From contig NZ_CP004394.1 of the NCBI RefSeq assembly GCF_000819565.1, positions 62,001 through 126,000 of the forward strand: a stretch of DNA of 64,000 bases. Direction: 5' to 3'. Positions 34,133 through 42,820 of the stretch are shown here, one piece after another. This stretch comes from Celeribacter indicus. GTDB lineage: Bacteria; Pseudomonadota; Alphaproteobacteria; Rhodobacterales; Rhodobacteraceae. The notes under the pieces are model-generated. The model was not told where the DNA came from, made no database searches, and was given only the letters and a program-made list of their open reading frames with translations. The position numbers were made by a program, and so were the translations under genes. How positions within the stretch are numbered: the stretch's first letter is position 1; every line of letters begins with the position of its first letter.

Positions 34133-34939
34133 ATGACACCCCCTGCCTGGGAGCTTTTCGCCGTCTGCTATGCCCGCCAGCCGGAGCGCCGCCCGGCGCA
34201 TCTCACCTATGTCGACGGCCGCGAGGCGGAGAGCACGACGGGCTTCGACTATTTCTTCTGGTACGCGGTGCAGGGGGAGCGTGTCGTCGTGATCGACACC
34301 GGCTTCTCGGAAGAGGCGTGCCGCAGGCTCGGGCGCGCGTGGGCGGGGGATCCCGCGACGCTGCTGGCGCGCGCCGGGATCGACGCGGGCGCGGTGCGGG
34401 ACGTGATCCTGACCCATGCCCATCCCGACCATGTCGGCAATCTCGACCAGTTCCCGAACGCGACCTTCTGGATCCATGCCGAGGAGATGCGCGCGCTGAC
34501 CGGGGAGGAAATGAGCTTCGACTTCTTCCGCCACAGCTATCACGGCGAGGACGTCTGCGCGCTGGTGCGCCTGCTCCACGCCGGCCGCCTGCGGATCATC
34601 GCCGAGGACGGCGCCTTCGCGGAGGGTCTCGACCATATCCTGATCGGCGGCCATGCGCCCGGACAGATGGCGCTTCGGATCGAGACGCGGCGCGGTCCGG
34701 TCCTGCTCGCGAGCGACGCGGTGCATCTCTTCGAGGAGATGGAGGGCGAGCGCCCCTTCTTCGTCTTCCACGACATGCGCCGGATGCTGCGCGGGCTGCG
34801 GACCTGCCGGCGGCTCGCCGGAAGCGACGACCGCCTCGTTCCGGGGCACGATCCGCGGGTGACGGAGATCTATCCCTGCCCGGTGCCGGGGATGGAGGGC
34901 ATCCTGCTCGACCTCGGGGAGGCGCCGGCCGGGCCGTGA
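34133..34939 (+). CDS. metallo-beta-lactamase-fold hydrolase (lactonase-like)
   Basis: 268 residues with the zinc motif THAHPDHVGNL (HxHxDH, about residues 99-109). Further metal ligands follow in IGGHAPGQM, ASDAVHLFEEM and the late VPGHDPRV. The layout is that of N-acyl-homoserine-lactonase-like MBL proteins. It could open a lactone or hydrolyse an ester or thioester intermediate; quorum-signal turnover is not supported by context. It shares a transcript with the GMC oxidoreductase. The SD is AAGGGAGA before the ATG at 34133. Confidence 0.87.
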   Translation: MTPPAWELFAVCYARQPERRPAHLTYVDGREAESTTGFDYFFWYAVQGERVVVIDTGFSEEACRRLGRAWAGDPATLLARAGIDAGAVRDVILTHAHPDHVGNLDQFPNATFWIHAEEMRALTGEEMSFDFFRHSYHGEDVCALVRLLHAGRLRIIAEDGAFAEGLDHILIGGHAPGQMALRIETRRGPVLLASDAVHLFEEMEGERPFFVFHDMRRMLRGLRTCRRLAGSDDRLVPGHDPRVTEIYPCPVPGMEGILLDLGEAPAGP

Positions 34940-34975
34940 TAGGCCCGCCCCCTCCCCCCCGGCGCGCGCCGGCCG

Positions 34976-34991
34976 TGGCACAAATATTGCG
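34976..34991 (+). promoter_or_regulatory. sigma-54 promoter for the CoxL-like gene
   Basis: TGGCACAAATATTGCG is a perfect core match with an A/T-rich spacer that stands out in a very G/C-rich region. The leader to the ATG at 35088 is about 86 nt. Confidence 0.8.
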
Positions 34992-35087
34992 CGGCACCCG
35001 GCCAAACCCCTTGGTTTCGGAGCCGATTCCTGCTCCGATACGGGCGTGCCGTCCGAAGGGTGCCGAAACAGCGAGGAAGGAACGAAG

Positions 35088-37436
35088 ATGAAGTTCAGTC
35101 CAGGAGAAGCCAATCCCCGTCACGAGGACGACCGCCTTCTGACCGGGCACGGCCGGTATTCCGACGACGTCAACCTGCCCGGACAGGCCCATGCGGCGAT
35201 CGTCCGGTCCCCCTATGCCCATGCCGCGATCAACGGCATCGACGGCGAGGCGGCGCTCGACATGCCCGGCGTGCTTGCCGTGCTGACCGGCGCGGACTGG
35301 GTGGCGGACGGTCTGGGCGAGGTCGCGAATCCGGGTATCGTGATGAAGACGCCGCTGCTCCGGCCGGACGGCGTGCCCTTTGTCAATCCGGGGCGCCGGC
35401 CGCTTCCGACCGACCGCGTGCGCTATGTCGGCGAGCCGGTCGCGATGGTGGTGGCCGAAACCGCCGCCGCCGCCGCGCTCGCCGCGGAGATGGTGGAGCT
35501 CGACCTCGACCCGCTGCCTGCCGCGACCGCCACGGCCACCGCCCGCGACGCGGAGGCGCCGCTGGTCTGGGAGGACTTCCCGCGCAACGAGGTCTTCGTC
35601 TATCGCGCGGGCGATGCCGATGCGACGGCGAAGGCGCTCTCCGCCGCGCCGCGTGTCGTGACCGACCGGCTGGTGATCAACCGCATCCACGCCAACCCGA
35701 TGGAGCCGCGCTCCTGCACCGGCGATTACGACGCCGGCCGGGACCATTACACGATCTACGGCGGGGTGCAGCGTTCCTTCTCCTTCCGCGACATGCTCGC
35801 GCGGGAGGTGTTCCGCGTGACGCCCGATCAGGTCGACGTGGTGCCGGGCGATGTCGGCGGCTCCTTCGGGCTCAAGGGTTCGATGAACATGGAAATGCCG
35901 CTCGTGGGCTGGGCGTCGAAGCGGCTCGGGCGGCCGGTCAAGTGGACCGCCACCCGGACGGAGATGCTGACCGGCGACGACCACGCCCGCGACGTCATCA
36001 TCGAGGCGACGCTCGCCTATGACGACGACGGCCGGTTCCTCGGCTTCAGGGCGGAGGCCACCTCCAACATCGGGGCGTTCGCGGGCTTCTTCGGCCTCGC
36101 CCCCGCGATCCTCAACCTCGGCTCCATGGCCGGGCCCTACACGATCCCGGCGATGCATGTGGAGGCGGTCGGCGTCTGGACCCACACCGGGCCGGTCGCG
36201 CCCTATCGCGGCGCGGGACGACCCGAGGCGGCCTATGTCATAGAGCGGATGGTCGATCAGGCCGCGCGAGACCTGCACATGGACCCGGTGGAGATCCGCC
36301 GCCGCAACCTGATCCCGGCGGAGGCCCTGCCCTACCGGACCGCCCTGACCTTCACCTACGATTGCGGCGAGTTCGAGGCCGTGCTCGACAAGGCCATCGC
36401 CGCCGCCGGTTACGCGGGCTTTGCCGCCCGCCGGGCCGAGGCGGAGGCGCGGGGCAGGCTGCGCGGCATCGGCGTCGCGATGTGCATCGAGACGGCCGGT
36501 TCGGCGGGGTACGAGACGACGGAGCTCAAGTTTGCCGAGGACGGCACGGTGCGGGTGCTCGCTGGCACCACGAACCACGGACAGGGGCATTCGACCCTGT
36601 TCGCGCAATATGTCTCGCAGCGGCTCGGCTATGACGGCGCCGAGATCTCCGTGGTCGAAAGCGACACGCGCGTGATCGCGGACGGGGTCGGCACCGGCGG
36701 CTCGCGCACCGCCGCCTTCGCCTCCGCCGCGGTGGAGGACGCCATCGCCAAGGCGGTGGAAAAGGGCCGCGGGATCGCCGCGAACCTGTTGCAGGTCGGT
36801 CCCGAGGATCTTTCCTTCGCGGAGGGTGTCTATACCGTCTCGGGCGCCGAACAGCATGTCACCTTCCAGGAGGTGGTGCGCGCCGCCTTCTCCCCCGACA
36901 TGCTGCCGGCGGGGACGGAGGCCGGCTTTCACGTCTTCGGCCGCAGCGAGCTTTCGGGACCGAGCTTTCCGAACGGCTGCCATGTCTGCGAGGTGGAGAT
37001 CGACCCGGAGACCGGCGCGGTGGAGGTGATTTCCCATGTGCTCGTCGACGATGTCGGGTTCGAGATCAACCCGATGATCGTGAAGGGCCAGCTCCACGGC
37101 GGCGTGTTGCAGGGCGCGGGCCAGATCCTGATGGAGGACATGGTCTATGACGAGGACGGCCAGATCCTGACCGGCTCCTTCATGGATTACGCGATGCCGC
37201 GGATTTCCGACTATTGCTCGATCGAGGCCGGGAGCCATCCCGTGCCGACCGCGACCAACCCGACCGGGGTCAAGGGCGCGGGGGAAAGCGGCACGGTCGG
37301 CTCGATGCCCGCGCTCGCCAATGCGATCGACAACGCGCTGGCGCAGCGCGGGGCGAAACTGCCCGACATGCCGATGACGCCCTCGCGGATCTGGACCGCC
37401 CTGCGCGACGCGGCGCGCGGACAGGACGCCGCGTGA
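35088..37436 (+). CDS. molybdenum-binding large subunit of a CO-dehydrogenase/xanthine-dehydrogenase-type hydroxylase (CoxL-like)
   Basis: 782 residues, the usual length for the large subunit. The N-terminal hammerhead domain begins RHEDDRLLTGHGRYSDDV, and the Mo-cofactor-binding half contains GDVGGSFGLKG, TTNHGQGHSTLFAQY, GTGGSRTAAFA and the C-terminal KGAGESGTVGSMPALANAI with the catalytic Glu. The active-site loop reads APYRGAGRPEAAY. Form-I CO dehydrogenases have AYXCSFR; form-II-like enzymes have AYRGAGR. This is therefore probably not a true CO dehydrogenase but a hydroxylase of an organic substrate. The matching CoxM- and CoxS-like subunits are 17 kb away at 15929-17239 under the same promoter type. 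The SD is AGGAAGGA. Confidence 0.9.
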   Translation: MKFSPGEANPRHEDDRLLTGHGRYSDDVNLPGQAHAAIVRSPYAHAAINGIDGEAALDMPGVLAVLTGADWVADGLGEVANPGIVMKTPLLRPDGVPFVNPGRRPLPTDRVRYVGEPVAMVVAETAAAAALAAEMVELDLDPLPAATATATARDAEAPLVWEDFPRNEVFVYRAGDADATAKALSAAPRVVTDRLVINRIHANPMEPRSCTGDYDAGRDHYTIYGGVQRSFSFRDMLAREVFRVTPDQVDVVPGDVGGSFGLKGSMNMEMPLVGWASKRLGRPVKWTATRTEMLTGDDHARDVIIEATLAYDDDGRFLGFRAEATSNIGAFAGFFGLAPAILNLGSMAGPYTIPAMHVEAVGVWTHTGPVAPYRGAGRPEAAYVIERMVDQAARDLHMDPVEIRRRNLIPAEALPYRTALTFTYDCGEFEAVLDKAIAAAGYAGFAARRAEAEARGRLRGIGVAMCIETAGSAGYETTELKFAEDGTVRVLAGTTNHGQGHSTLFAQYVSQRLGYDGAEISVVESDTRVIADGVGTGGSRTAAFASAAVEDAIAKAVEKGRGIAANLLQVGPEDLSFAEGVYTVSGAEQHVTFQEVVRAAFSPDMLPAGTEAGFHVFGRSELSGPSFPNGCHVCEVEIDPETGAVEVISHVLVDDVGFEINPMIVKGQLHGGVLQGAGQILMEDMVYDEDGQILTGSFMDYAMPRISDYCSIEAGSHPVPTATNPTGVKGAGESGTVGSMPALANAIDNALAQRGAKLPDMPMTPSRIWTALRDAARGQDAA

Positions 37437-37458
37437 AACCGGGCGCGGCGTGACAAAC

Positions 37459-37483
37459 GGCGGCGGGACGGAACCCCGCCGCC
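37459..37483. terminator. hairpin between convergent genes
   Basis: GGCGGCGGG and CCCGCCGCC form a 9-bp perfect stem with a 7-nt loop, between the CoxL-like stop (37436) and the convergent crotonase stop (37506). It has no T-tract; it is a likely bidirectional terminator. Confidence 0.5.
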
Positions 37484-37505
37484 CTCCGTCCTCACACCTG
37501 CGGGA

Positions 37506-38312
37506 TCACTCCTCCCGGTCGGGGGCGGCGCGGAAGCGGGAGAAGTCCGGCTTGCGCTTTTCGAGGAAGGCGGTGGTGCCCTCCTTCTGTTCCGTCTCCC
37601 GGTAATCGTCCGGCACCATCCAGCGGCGCAGGCTGTCGCCCTGGCCGAGAAGGTCCTGGAATTCCTGGACGAAGGTGGCCTTGTAGACCTTGAGGCAGGT
37701 GGGCGCGACGGCAAGGAGTTCGTCGCACCATTTCTTCACCTCCGCATCGAGATCAGCCATCGGCACGACCGCGTTCACGAGGCCCCAGTCGAGCATCTGC
37801 TGCGCCGAATATTTCCGCCCGAGCATCCACATCTCCCGCGCGCGCTTCTGCCCGACCACGCGGACCAGGTAATTGACCACCGGCCCGGAGGTCGGATAGG
37901 CGACGCGCGGCTCGCTCTGGCCGAAGATCGCGTGATCCGCGGCGATGGTGAAATCGCAGAAATAGGCGAAATGGTTGCCCCCGCCGATGGCATAGCCGTT
38001 GACCCGCGCGATGATCGGCTTCGGGCACTGGCTGAAGGTCAGGTAGGGCGGCGCGAATTCCCGCGGGCCCGTGTGCCCCATCTTGCCCTCGCGCTGTTTC
38101 GACACGTCCGCCCCCGCGCAAAAGGATTTCTCGCCCGCGCCGGTGAACACCACCACCCCGACCACGGGATCCTTCCCCGCCATGTCGAGCGCCGTCTCGA
38201 TCTCCCGCATCGTCTGCGGCGTGCAGGAGTTCAGCTTTTCCGGCCGGTTGATCGTGATCGTCGCCACATGCCCGTCGATCTCGTAGAGGATGTCTTCAAA
38301 TGTTGCAGCCAT
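37506..38312 (-). CDS. crotonase, BadI/MenB-branch-like (268 aa)
   Basis: A crotonase-fold protein with KSFCAGADVSKQREGKMG and NGYAIGGGNHFAYFCDFTIA (oxyanion hole). It then has VVNYLVRVVGQKRAREMWMLGRKYSAQQMLDWGLVNAVVP, which resembles the BadI/MenB group. The position of the hydratase Glu (GGGAE) is Asn here (GGGNH), and SFDxGYG of MenB is replaced by AYPTSGP, so the chemistry is uncertain: hydrolase, isomerase or C-C lyase. It has its own sigma-54 promoter 40 nt upstream and stands alone, between the hydroxylase subunit and the activator. The ATG at 38312 follows AGGGCGGA; a longer in-frame start would precede the promoter. Confidence 0.82.
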   Translation of the reverse strand: MAATFEDILYEIDGHVATITINRPEKLNSCTPQTMREIETALDMAGKDPVVGVVVFTGAGEKSFCAGADVSKQREGKMGHTGPREFAPPYLTFSQCPKPIIARVNGYAIGGGNHFAYFCDFTIAADHAIFGQSEPRVAYPTSGPVVNYLVRVVGQKRAREMWMLGRKYSAQQMLDWGLVNAVVPMADLDAEVKKWCDELLAVAPTCLKVYKATFVQEFQDLLGQGDSLRRWMVPDDYRETEQKEGTTAFLEKRKPDFSRFRAAPDREE

Positions 38313-38351
38313 GGTCCGCCCTGTCCTGATTGTCTCGTCGACCGGGGGCGG

Positions 38352-38367
38352 CGCAATCCCTGTGCCA
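38352..38367 (-). promoter_or_regulatory. sigma-54 promoter for the crotonase at 37506
   Basis: Minus-strand TGGCACAGGGATTGCG is a perfect core match, with a leader of about 29 nt to the ATG at 38312. Confidence 0.8.
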
Positions 38368-38389
38368 CGGGGCGGGCACCGAAACGGGG

Positions 38390-38410
38390 CGTCTGTCCCC
38401 CGAGCAGACG
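38390..38410. promoter_or_regulatory. inverted repeat CGTCTG-N9-CAGACG, candidate activator or operator site
   Basis: A 6-bp perfect inverted repeat with a 9-nt spacer, centred about 59 bp upstream of the predicted start of the crotonase transcript and about 125 bp before the activator ATG. I could not find the same repeat at most other sigma-54 promoters, so its role is speculative. Confidence 0.3.
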
Positions 38411-38415
38411 ACATA

Positions 38416-38455
38416 TGACCACGATGTGAACAAAATATCGCGTCCTGTGTGGTCA
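38416..38455. promoter_or_regulatory. inverted repeat TGACCAC ... GTGGTCA upstream of the activator gene
   Basis: 7-bp arms at 38416-38422 and 38449-38455 are separated by 26 nt of unusually A/T-rich sequence. They lie just upstream of the sigma-70-like promoter candidate, so a repressor or autoregulation site is possible. Confidence 0.3.
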
Positions 38456-38473
38456 ACGAAGACGATTCCCGGC

Positions 38474-38502
38474 TTGCATGCGGGCTGCCCTGTTTCTACG
38501 CT
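38474..38502 (+). promoter_or_regulatory. sigma-70-type promoter candidate for the activator gene
   Basis: TTGCAT (38474-38479) and TACGCT (38497-38502) are separated by 17 nt, about 24 nt before the ATG at 38526. No sigma-54 site faces this gene. The match is moderate. Confidence 0.35.
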
Positions 38503-38525
38503 GACAGGAGGGAGGACCTTCATCC

Positions 38526-40184
38526 ATGACGACAGAAGAGACGATCAGTATCCAGGGTGTCGCTCTCAACGACAGCCAGGGCGCCCTTGTCACCAGCTTC
38601 GGCGTGGCCACGGATCCGCGGATCCGCGAAATGCTCTCGGATGCCGGCTGGTTCCGGGAGGCGGTGGAGACGCGGATGCGTCCTGTCCTGCTGACCGACC
38701 GGGACCTCATCGCACTCACGACGGAGATCGCCGGCGGCTACCTGACCATCCTGTCGGACAGCCCGAGCGAGGTGGTGCTCAGCTTCGTGCTGAACGTGCC
38801 CTTCGCCTATGACATCTTCAACCACATCCTGTCGGATCCCTACGACGCGATGGCGGTGGTGGACGCGAAACAGAAGGTCGCATTCATCTCCCCCGTGCAC
38901 GAGAAATTCTTCGGCCTCCAGAACGGCGAGGGCATCGGCAAGAAGGTGCGCGACGTGATCGAGAATACGCGCCTGCACCAGGTCGTGCGCACCGGCATTG
39001 CCGAGGTCGGCCAGATCCAGCACATGCAGGGCAACGAGCGCGTCGTTTCCCGCCACCCGATCCGCCACAACGGCAAGGTCGTCGGCGCCATCGGCCGCGT
39101 GATGTTCAAGGGCCCGCAACAGCTCGACGCGATGTCGAAGCGCATCCGCGACCTCGAAAGCGAGATCGCCGCCTACAAGAACCAGTCGCGCCAGAAGATC
39201 CGCGGCGAGGAATTCCTCGACATGATCATCGGCCAGAGCCTCGCCATGCAGTCCGTGCGCGAACAGATCCGCAAGATCGCGCCGCTCGACATCCCCGTGC
39301 TCATCCAGGGCGAAAGCGGCACGGGCAAGGAGCTCGTGGCGCAGGCGCTGCACATGCTGAGCGCCCGCCAGAGCGGACGGCTGGTGACGGTCAACGCCGC
39401 CGCCCTGCCCGACTCGCTCGTGGAAAGCGAGCTCTTCGGCTACGAGGCCGGCTCCTTCACCGGCGCCGACCGCAAGGGCCGGCCCGGCAAGTTCGAACAG
39501 GCCGACAAGGGCACGATCTTCCTCGACGAGATCGGGGACATGGCGCTCGACACCCAGTCGAAGCTTTTGCGCGTGTTGCAGGACCGGATGGTGGAACGGG
39601 TCGGCGGCAGCACCCCCAAGCACGTCGATTTCCGGCTGTGCAGCGCGACGAACCGGGATCTGGAGACCTTCGTGCAGGAGGGGCGCTTCCGCCTCGACCT
39701 GTTCTACCGGATCAGCCCGGTCGTGATCGCCCTGCCGAGCCTCGGGGAGCGGCTGGAGGACATCCCCCTGCTGATCAACCATTTCGCCGAAGATCTGGCG
39801 AAGCAATACAACCGCGTGATCCCGGAGATCGACCCGGACGTGCATTCCTTCCTCATGGAGCAGGACTGGCCGGGCAACGTCCGCCAGCTGCGTCACGTCA
39901 TGGAACGCGCCTTCGTCTTCTGCGAGCGCGGCCGGCTGAGCGTCGCGGATTTCCAGTCGCAGACACCGGGCGTGAAACCCGCCGCCGCCCCGGCCGCCGA
40001 GCTCGCGGCACCGCAGGCGAGGACCGGCTCGCTCAAGGACAGCCTCGACGCGCTCGAGGCCAAGCTGATCCACGACGCGATCATCCGCTTCAAGGGCAAC
40101 AAGAAGAAGGCCGCCGAACATCTCGGCGTGTCCCGCTCCTATCTCTACAAGAAACTCGAAACCCTGCGCGAACCCTCCGCCTGA
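38526..40184 (+). CDS. sigma-54-dependent transcriptional activator (PAS-AAA+-Fis)
   Basis: 552 residues. After an N-terminal segment of about 100 residues with no recognisable domain, a PAS domain covers about residues 105-205 (DAMAVVDAKQKVAFISPVHEKFFGL). The AAA+ domain covers about 230-455, with Walker A GESGTGKE, the sigma-54-contacting loop GSFTGA (GAFTGA variant), Walker B GTIFLDEIGDM and the arginine-finger region FRLDLFYRI. A Fis-type helix-turn-helix near the C-terminus reads NKKKAAEHLGVSRSYLYKKL. There is no receiver domain, so it probably senses a ligand or redox state through the N-terminal/PAS part. It is the obvious candidate activator of the 20 sigma-54 promoters around it. Its own promoter looks sigma-70-like. 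It converges with the racemase-like gene, 12 nt away. Confidence 0.95.
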   Translation: MTTEETISIQGVALNDSQGALVTSFGVATDPRIREMLSDAGWFREAVETRMRPVLLTDRDLIALTTEIAGGYLTILSDSPSEVVLSFVLNVPFAYDIFNHILSDPYDAMAVVDAKQKVAFISPVHEKFFGLQNGEGIGKKVRDVIENTRLHQVVRTGIAEVGQIQHMQGNERVVSRHPIRHNGKVVGAIGRVMFKGPQQLDAMSKRIRDLESEIAAYKNQSRQKIRGEEFLDMIIGQSLAMQSVREQIRKIAPLDIPVLIQGESGTGKELVAQALHMLSARQSGRLVTVNAAALPDSLVESELFGYEAGSFTGADRKGRPGKFEQADKGTIFLDEIGDMALDTQSKLLRVLQDRMVERVGGSTPKHVDFRLCSATNRDLETFVQEGRFRLDLFYRISPVVIALPSLGERLEDIPLLINHFAEDLAKQYNRVIPEIDPDVHSFLMEQDWPGNVRQLRHVMERAFVFCERGRLSVADFQSQTPGVKPAAAPAAELAAPQARTGSLKDSLDALEAKLIHDAIIRFKGNKKKAAEHLGVSRSYLYKKLETLREPSA

Positions 40185-40196
40185 GGGAACACGCCG

Positions 40197-41309
40197 TCAG
40201 CCTTCGGAGGAGCCCTCTCCCAGGCGCGGCGCATGGCGCGGGCCGGGCTCCGCCCGCAGCGGTGCACAGACCGGGATCGGAAGCGCCGGGCTGCGCGTGC
40301 CCGCACCGTTCTCGATCTCGCCCGCGAACAGGCCACGCGCGGTGAAATGGGGATCTCGCATCGCCTCCTCGAGCGTCTGAAGGACGGTGCAGCAGCAATC
40401 CGCCTCCCCGAAGATCGTGCTCCAGTGGGCGGAAGGTTCGGCCGCGATGCGACGCGCCACGGCGGCACGGGTCGCCGCCGGATCGGCGGCATCCTCGCGC
40501 AGCGCGGGGTCGAGCCCGATAGCCTCGCAGAACCGCACCCAGAACTTGTCCTCGATCGGCGCGGCCGCAAGGATCCGCCCGTCCGCCATGGGATAGAGCG
40601 CATAGCGCGGCGAACCGCCGGTCACGAGCGCGTCGCCGTTGCCGGGCCAGTTGCCGCCGAACCGCCCATCGGCCTGCGCCCAGTAGGTGAAGGGAAACAG
40701 GTTCTCCGCCATCGCGATGTCGAGCCAGGCCCCGTCCCCCGTCCGGTCCCGCTGGCGCAGCGCGAGTAGGATGTTGACGAGCGCGGGATAGGTCCCGCCC
40801 GCGATATCCGCGATCAGCGCCGGCGGCAGGACCGGCGCCCCCTCCGGCCCGTGGCTCAGCGCCAGCAGCCCCGCATCGCCCTGGTAATTGAGATCGTGCC
40901 CGGCACGCTGCGCCCGCGGCCCGGTCTGGCCATAGCCGGTGATCGAACAATAGATGATGTCGGGCTTCTGCGCCCGCACCTCGTCGTAGGACAGGCCGAG
41001 CCGCGCCATCACGCCGGGGCGGAACTGTTCGATGAGGATATCCGCCTCCGCGATCAGCGGCGCGAGCCGCGCCCGCCCCTCCGGCGATTTCAGGTCGACG
41101 GCGAGGCTTTTCTTGCCTGCGTTGAGCAGATGGAAATTGCCGCTGTCCTCGCCCCATTTCGGGCTGTAGCTGCGCATCTCGTCGCCGCGGGCCGGGTTTT
41201 CCACCTTGATCACCTCCGCCCCCGCCTCGCGCAGGAACAGGCTCGCCATCGGCCCCGGCAGGAGCGTCGAGAAGTCGAGCACGCGAATGCCGTCGAGCGC
41301 CCCCTTCAT
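40197..41309 (-). CDS. CaiB/BaiF family protein, alpha-methylacyl-CoA-racemase-like
   Basis: 370 residues of the class III CoA-transferase family, starting LDGIRVLDFSTLLPGPMASLFLREAGAEVIKVE. The active-site region reads ITGYGQTGPRAQRAGHDLNYQGDAG, then PALIADIAGGTYPA. The His in GHDLNY and the Asp in ADIAGG match the acid/base pair of alpha-methylacyl-CoA racemase rather than the single Asp of CoA transferases. Racemases invert a 2-methyl group so that (S)-acyl-CoA can enter beta-oxidation. It is the last gene of the second cassette operon. Its first ten bases (ATGAAGGGGG) and ribosome-binding region come from the duplicated segment, and its ATG overlaps the HAD stop (ATGA). Confidence 0.85.
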   Translation of the reverse strand: MKGALDGIRVLDFSTLLPGPMASLFLREAGAEVIKVENPARGDEMRSYSPKWGEDSGNFHLLNAGKKSLAVDLKSPEGRARLAPLIAEADILIEQFRPGVMARLGLSYDEVRAQKPDIIYCSITGYGQTGPRAQRAGHDLNYQGDAGLLALSHGPEGAPVLPPALIADIAGGTYPALVNILLALRQRDRTGDGAWLDIAMAENLFPFTYWAQADGRFGGNWPGNGDALVTGGSPRYALYPMADGRILAAAPIEDKFWVRFCEAIGLDPALREDAADPAATRAAVARRIAAEPSAHWSTIFGEADCCCTVLQTLEEAMRDPHFTARGLFAGEIENGAGTRSPALPIPVCAPLRAEPGPRHAPRLGEGSSEG

Positions 41310-42820
41310 TCGCTTTTCGCCCTTATTTTTTGTATTGTTGGTGCTCTTTGTGGAGCGAAAGCGGTTTGTCCTGTGATTTTGAAGATGTTGTTGGAGATTT
41401 CGCAATGGCGCGCGAGGCCGCCGCGTGTGACGCGTTCGATGGGGCCGTCGGGGTATCCGAGGCCCATGCGGCAGGTCCTGTCGATTTCTTCGGCGGCGGC
41501 GAGGCCGTCGTCGAGGAAGCGCAGGGCGTCGTTGTATTTGGGGCGCACGAGGCGGTCGACGATGCGGCCGGGGCGGTCGGCGCAGGTGACGACGTCGAAG
41601 CCTGCGCAGTCGAACACGGCGCGGGCGGCGGCGAGGGCGGCGGGGTCGGTGGCGGGCTGTCGCACCAGTTCGATGAGGTTGGAGGGCGGGTCGTCGCCGT
41701 TGCGGTAGCGGGCGAAGCCGACGGCGTTGGAGCCCTCGCGGCCCATGTCCTCGCCGGTGTGCAGGCCGAGGCATTCGGTGTCGAGCTCGACGAGCACGGC
41801 GGTCTTCGCGGGGTCGGGGGCGAAGCCGCTGCCGAGGTGGATCGTGACCTCCGCCGCGTCGCCGTCGCGGGCGCCGGCGAGGAAGGGATCGCCGGCGGGG
41901 AAGGAGCGGCTTTCGCCGGCGGAGCGCAGGCTGTAGGCGGGGGCCTCGACGGCCTTTTCGGGCAGGCGGCCGGTGAGCAGCCCGCCGCCCGACTTGGTGC
42001 CGAGCCGCCCGGCGGCGACCATCCGGCGGCAGAGCGGCGGCACCGCGGCGCGCGGGTCGAGCGTGATCGGGTAGAAGGCCTCGCCGAGCCGCAGCTGGGT
42101 GTCGAGCCCGATCAGGTCGAGCAGCGTGCAGGGCCCCATCCTGTAGCCGAGCGCGGAGCGGATCGCGAGGTCGATCTCCTCGGCGGAGGCGAGCCCGGCC
42201 TCGATCGCGCGGATCACGTCGTTGTTGAACGGCACCAGCAGCGCGTTGAGGATGAAGCCGGGCTTGTCCTGGGTCTCCACCGGGCTCTGCCCGCAGGCCT
42301 CCGTCCAGGCCCAGGCGGCCCTGAAGGTCTCGTCCGAGGTGTTGAGGCCGCGCGACATCTCGATCAGCTTCATCACCTGCGCCGGCAGGCAGAAGTGCAT
42401 CCCCACGACGCGGTCGGCCCGGCCCGAGCCGGCGGCGATCTCGGTGATCGACAGGGTCGAGGTGTTGGAGGCGAAGATCGTGCCCTCCTTGCAGATCCGG
42501 TCCAGCTTGCCGAACAGATCCTTCTTGATGTCGAGATCCTCGAAGATCGCCTCGATCACCAGGTCGCACTCCGCCAGATCGGCCAGATCGGTCGTGTCGC
42601 TCATCCGGGCGAGCGTGGCCTCCCTGTCCCCGGCGCTCATCCGGCCCTTCTCGACCGAGGTGCCGAAGAACGTCCCGGCCGCCCTGCGCTGGCGCGCCAG
42701 CGCCTCGGCGGACATGTCGAAGCAGACGGTCTCGAACCCGCCGCGGGCCGCGACGATGGCGATGCCCGCGCCCATGGTGCCACCCGCACCGCAGATGGCG
42801 ACTTTCCTGATATCGGTCAT
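41306..42820 (-). CDS. 3-hydroxyacyl-CoA dehydrogenase (504 aa), cassette copy 2
   Basis: Identical to the protein at 6854-8368: Rossmann [11 protein letters not shown], catalytic region GMHFCLPAQ, two C-terminal 3HCDH domains, and the same A/T-rich rare-codon tail. Here its TGA overlaps the ATG of the racemase-like gene instead of the quinone-reductase-like gene. Confidence 0.92.
   Translation of the reverse strand: MTDIRKVAICGAGGTMGAGIAIVAARGGFETVCFDMSAEALARQRRAAGTFFGTSVEKGRMSAGDREATLARMSDTTDLADLAECDLVIEAIFEDLDIKKDLFGKLDRICKEGTIFASNTSTLSITEIAAGSGRADRVVGMHFCLPAQVMKLIEMSRGLNTSDETFRAAWAWTEACGQSPVETQDKPGFILNALLVPFNNDVIRAIEAGLASAEEIDLAIRSALGYRMGPCTLLDLIGLDTQLRLGEAFYPITLDPRAAVPPLCRRMVAAGRLGTKSGGGLLTGRLPEKAVEAPAYSLRSAGESRSFPAGDPFLAGARDGDAAEVTIHLGSGFAPDPAKTAVLVELDTECLGLHTGEDMGREGSNAVGFARYRNGDDPPSNLIELVRQPATDPAALAAARAVFDCAGFDVVTCADRPGRIVDRLVRPKYNDALRFLDDGLAAAEEIDRTCRMGLGYPDGPIERVTRGGLARHCEISNNIFKITGQTAFAPQRAPTIQKIRAKSE

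Noticed and set aside
31043..35113. Very long minus-strand open frame extending upstream of the TRAP receptor across the GMC oxidoreductase and MBL genes
   Set aside because: Only the part from the ATG at 32194 has a signal peptide, SD and receptor motifs. The upstream extension is a shadow of plus-strand genes with FAD and zinc motifs.
35088..37436. Calling the CoxL-like protein a true carbon monoxide dehydrogenase
   Set aside because: The active-site loop has PYRGAGR, not the AYXCSFR of form-I CO dehydrogenases, and coxDEF-like maturation genes are absent.
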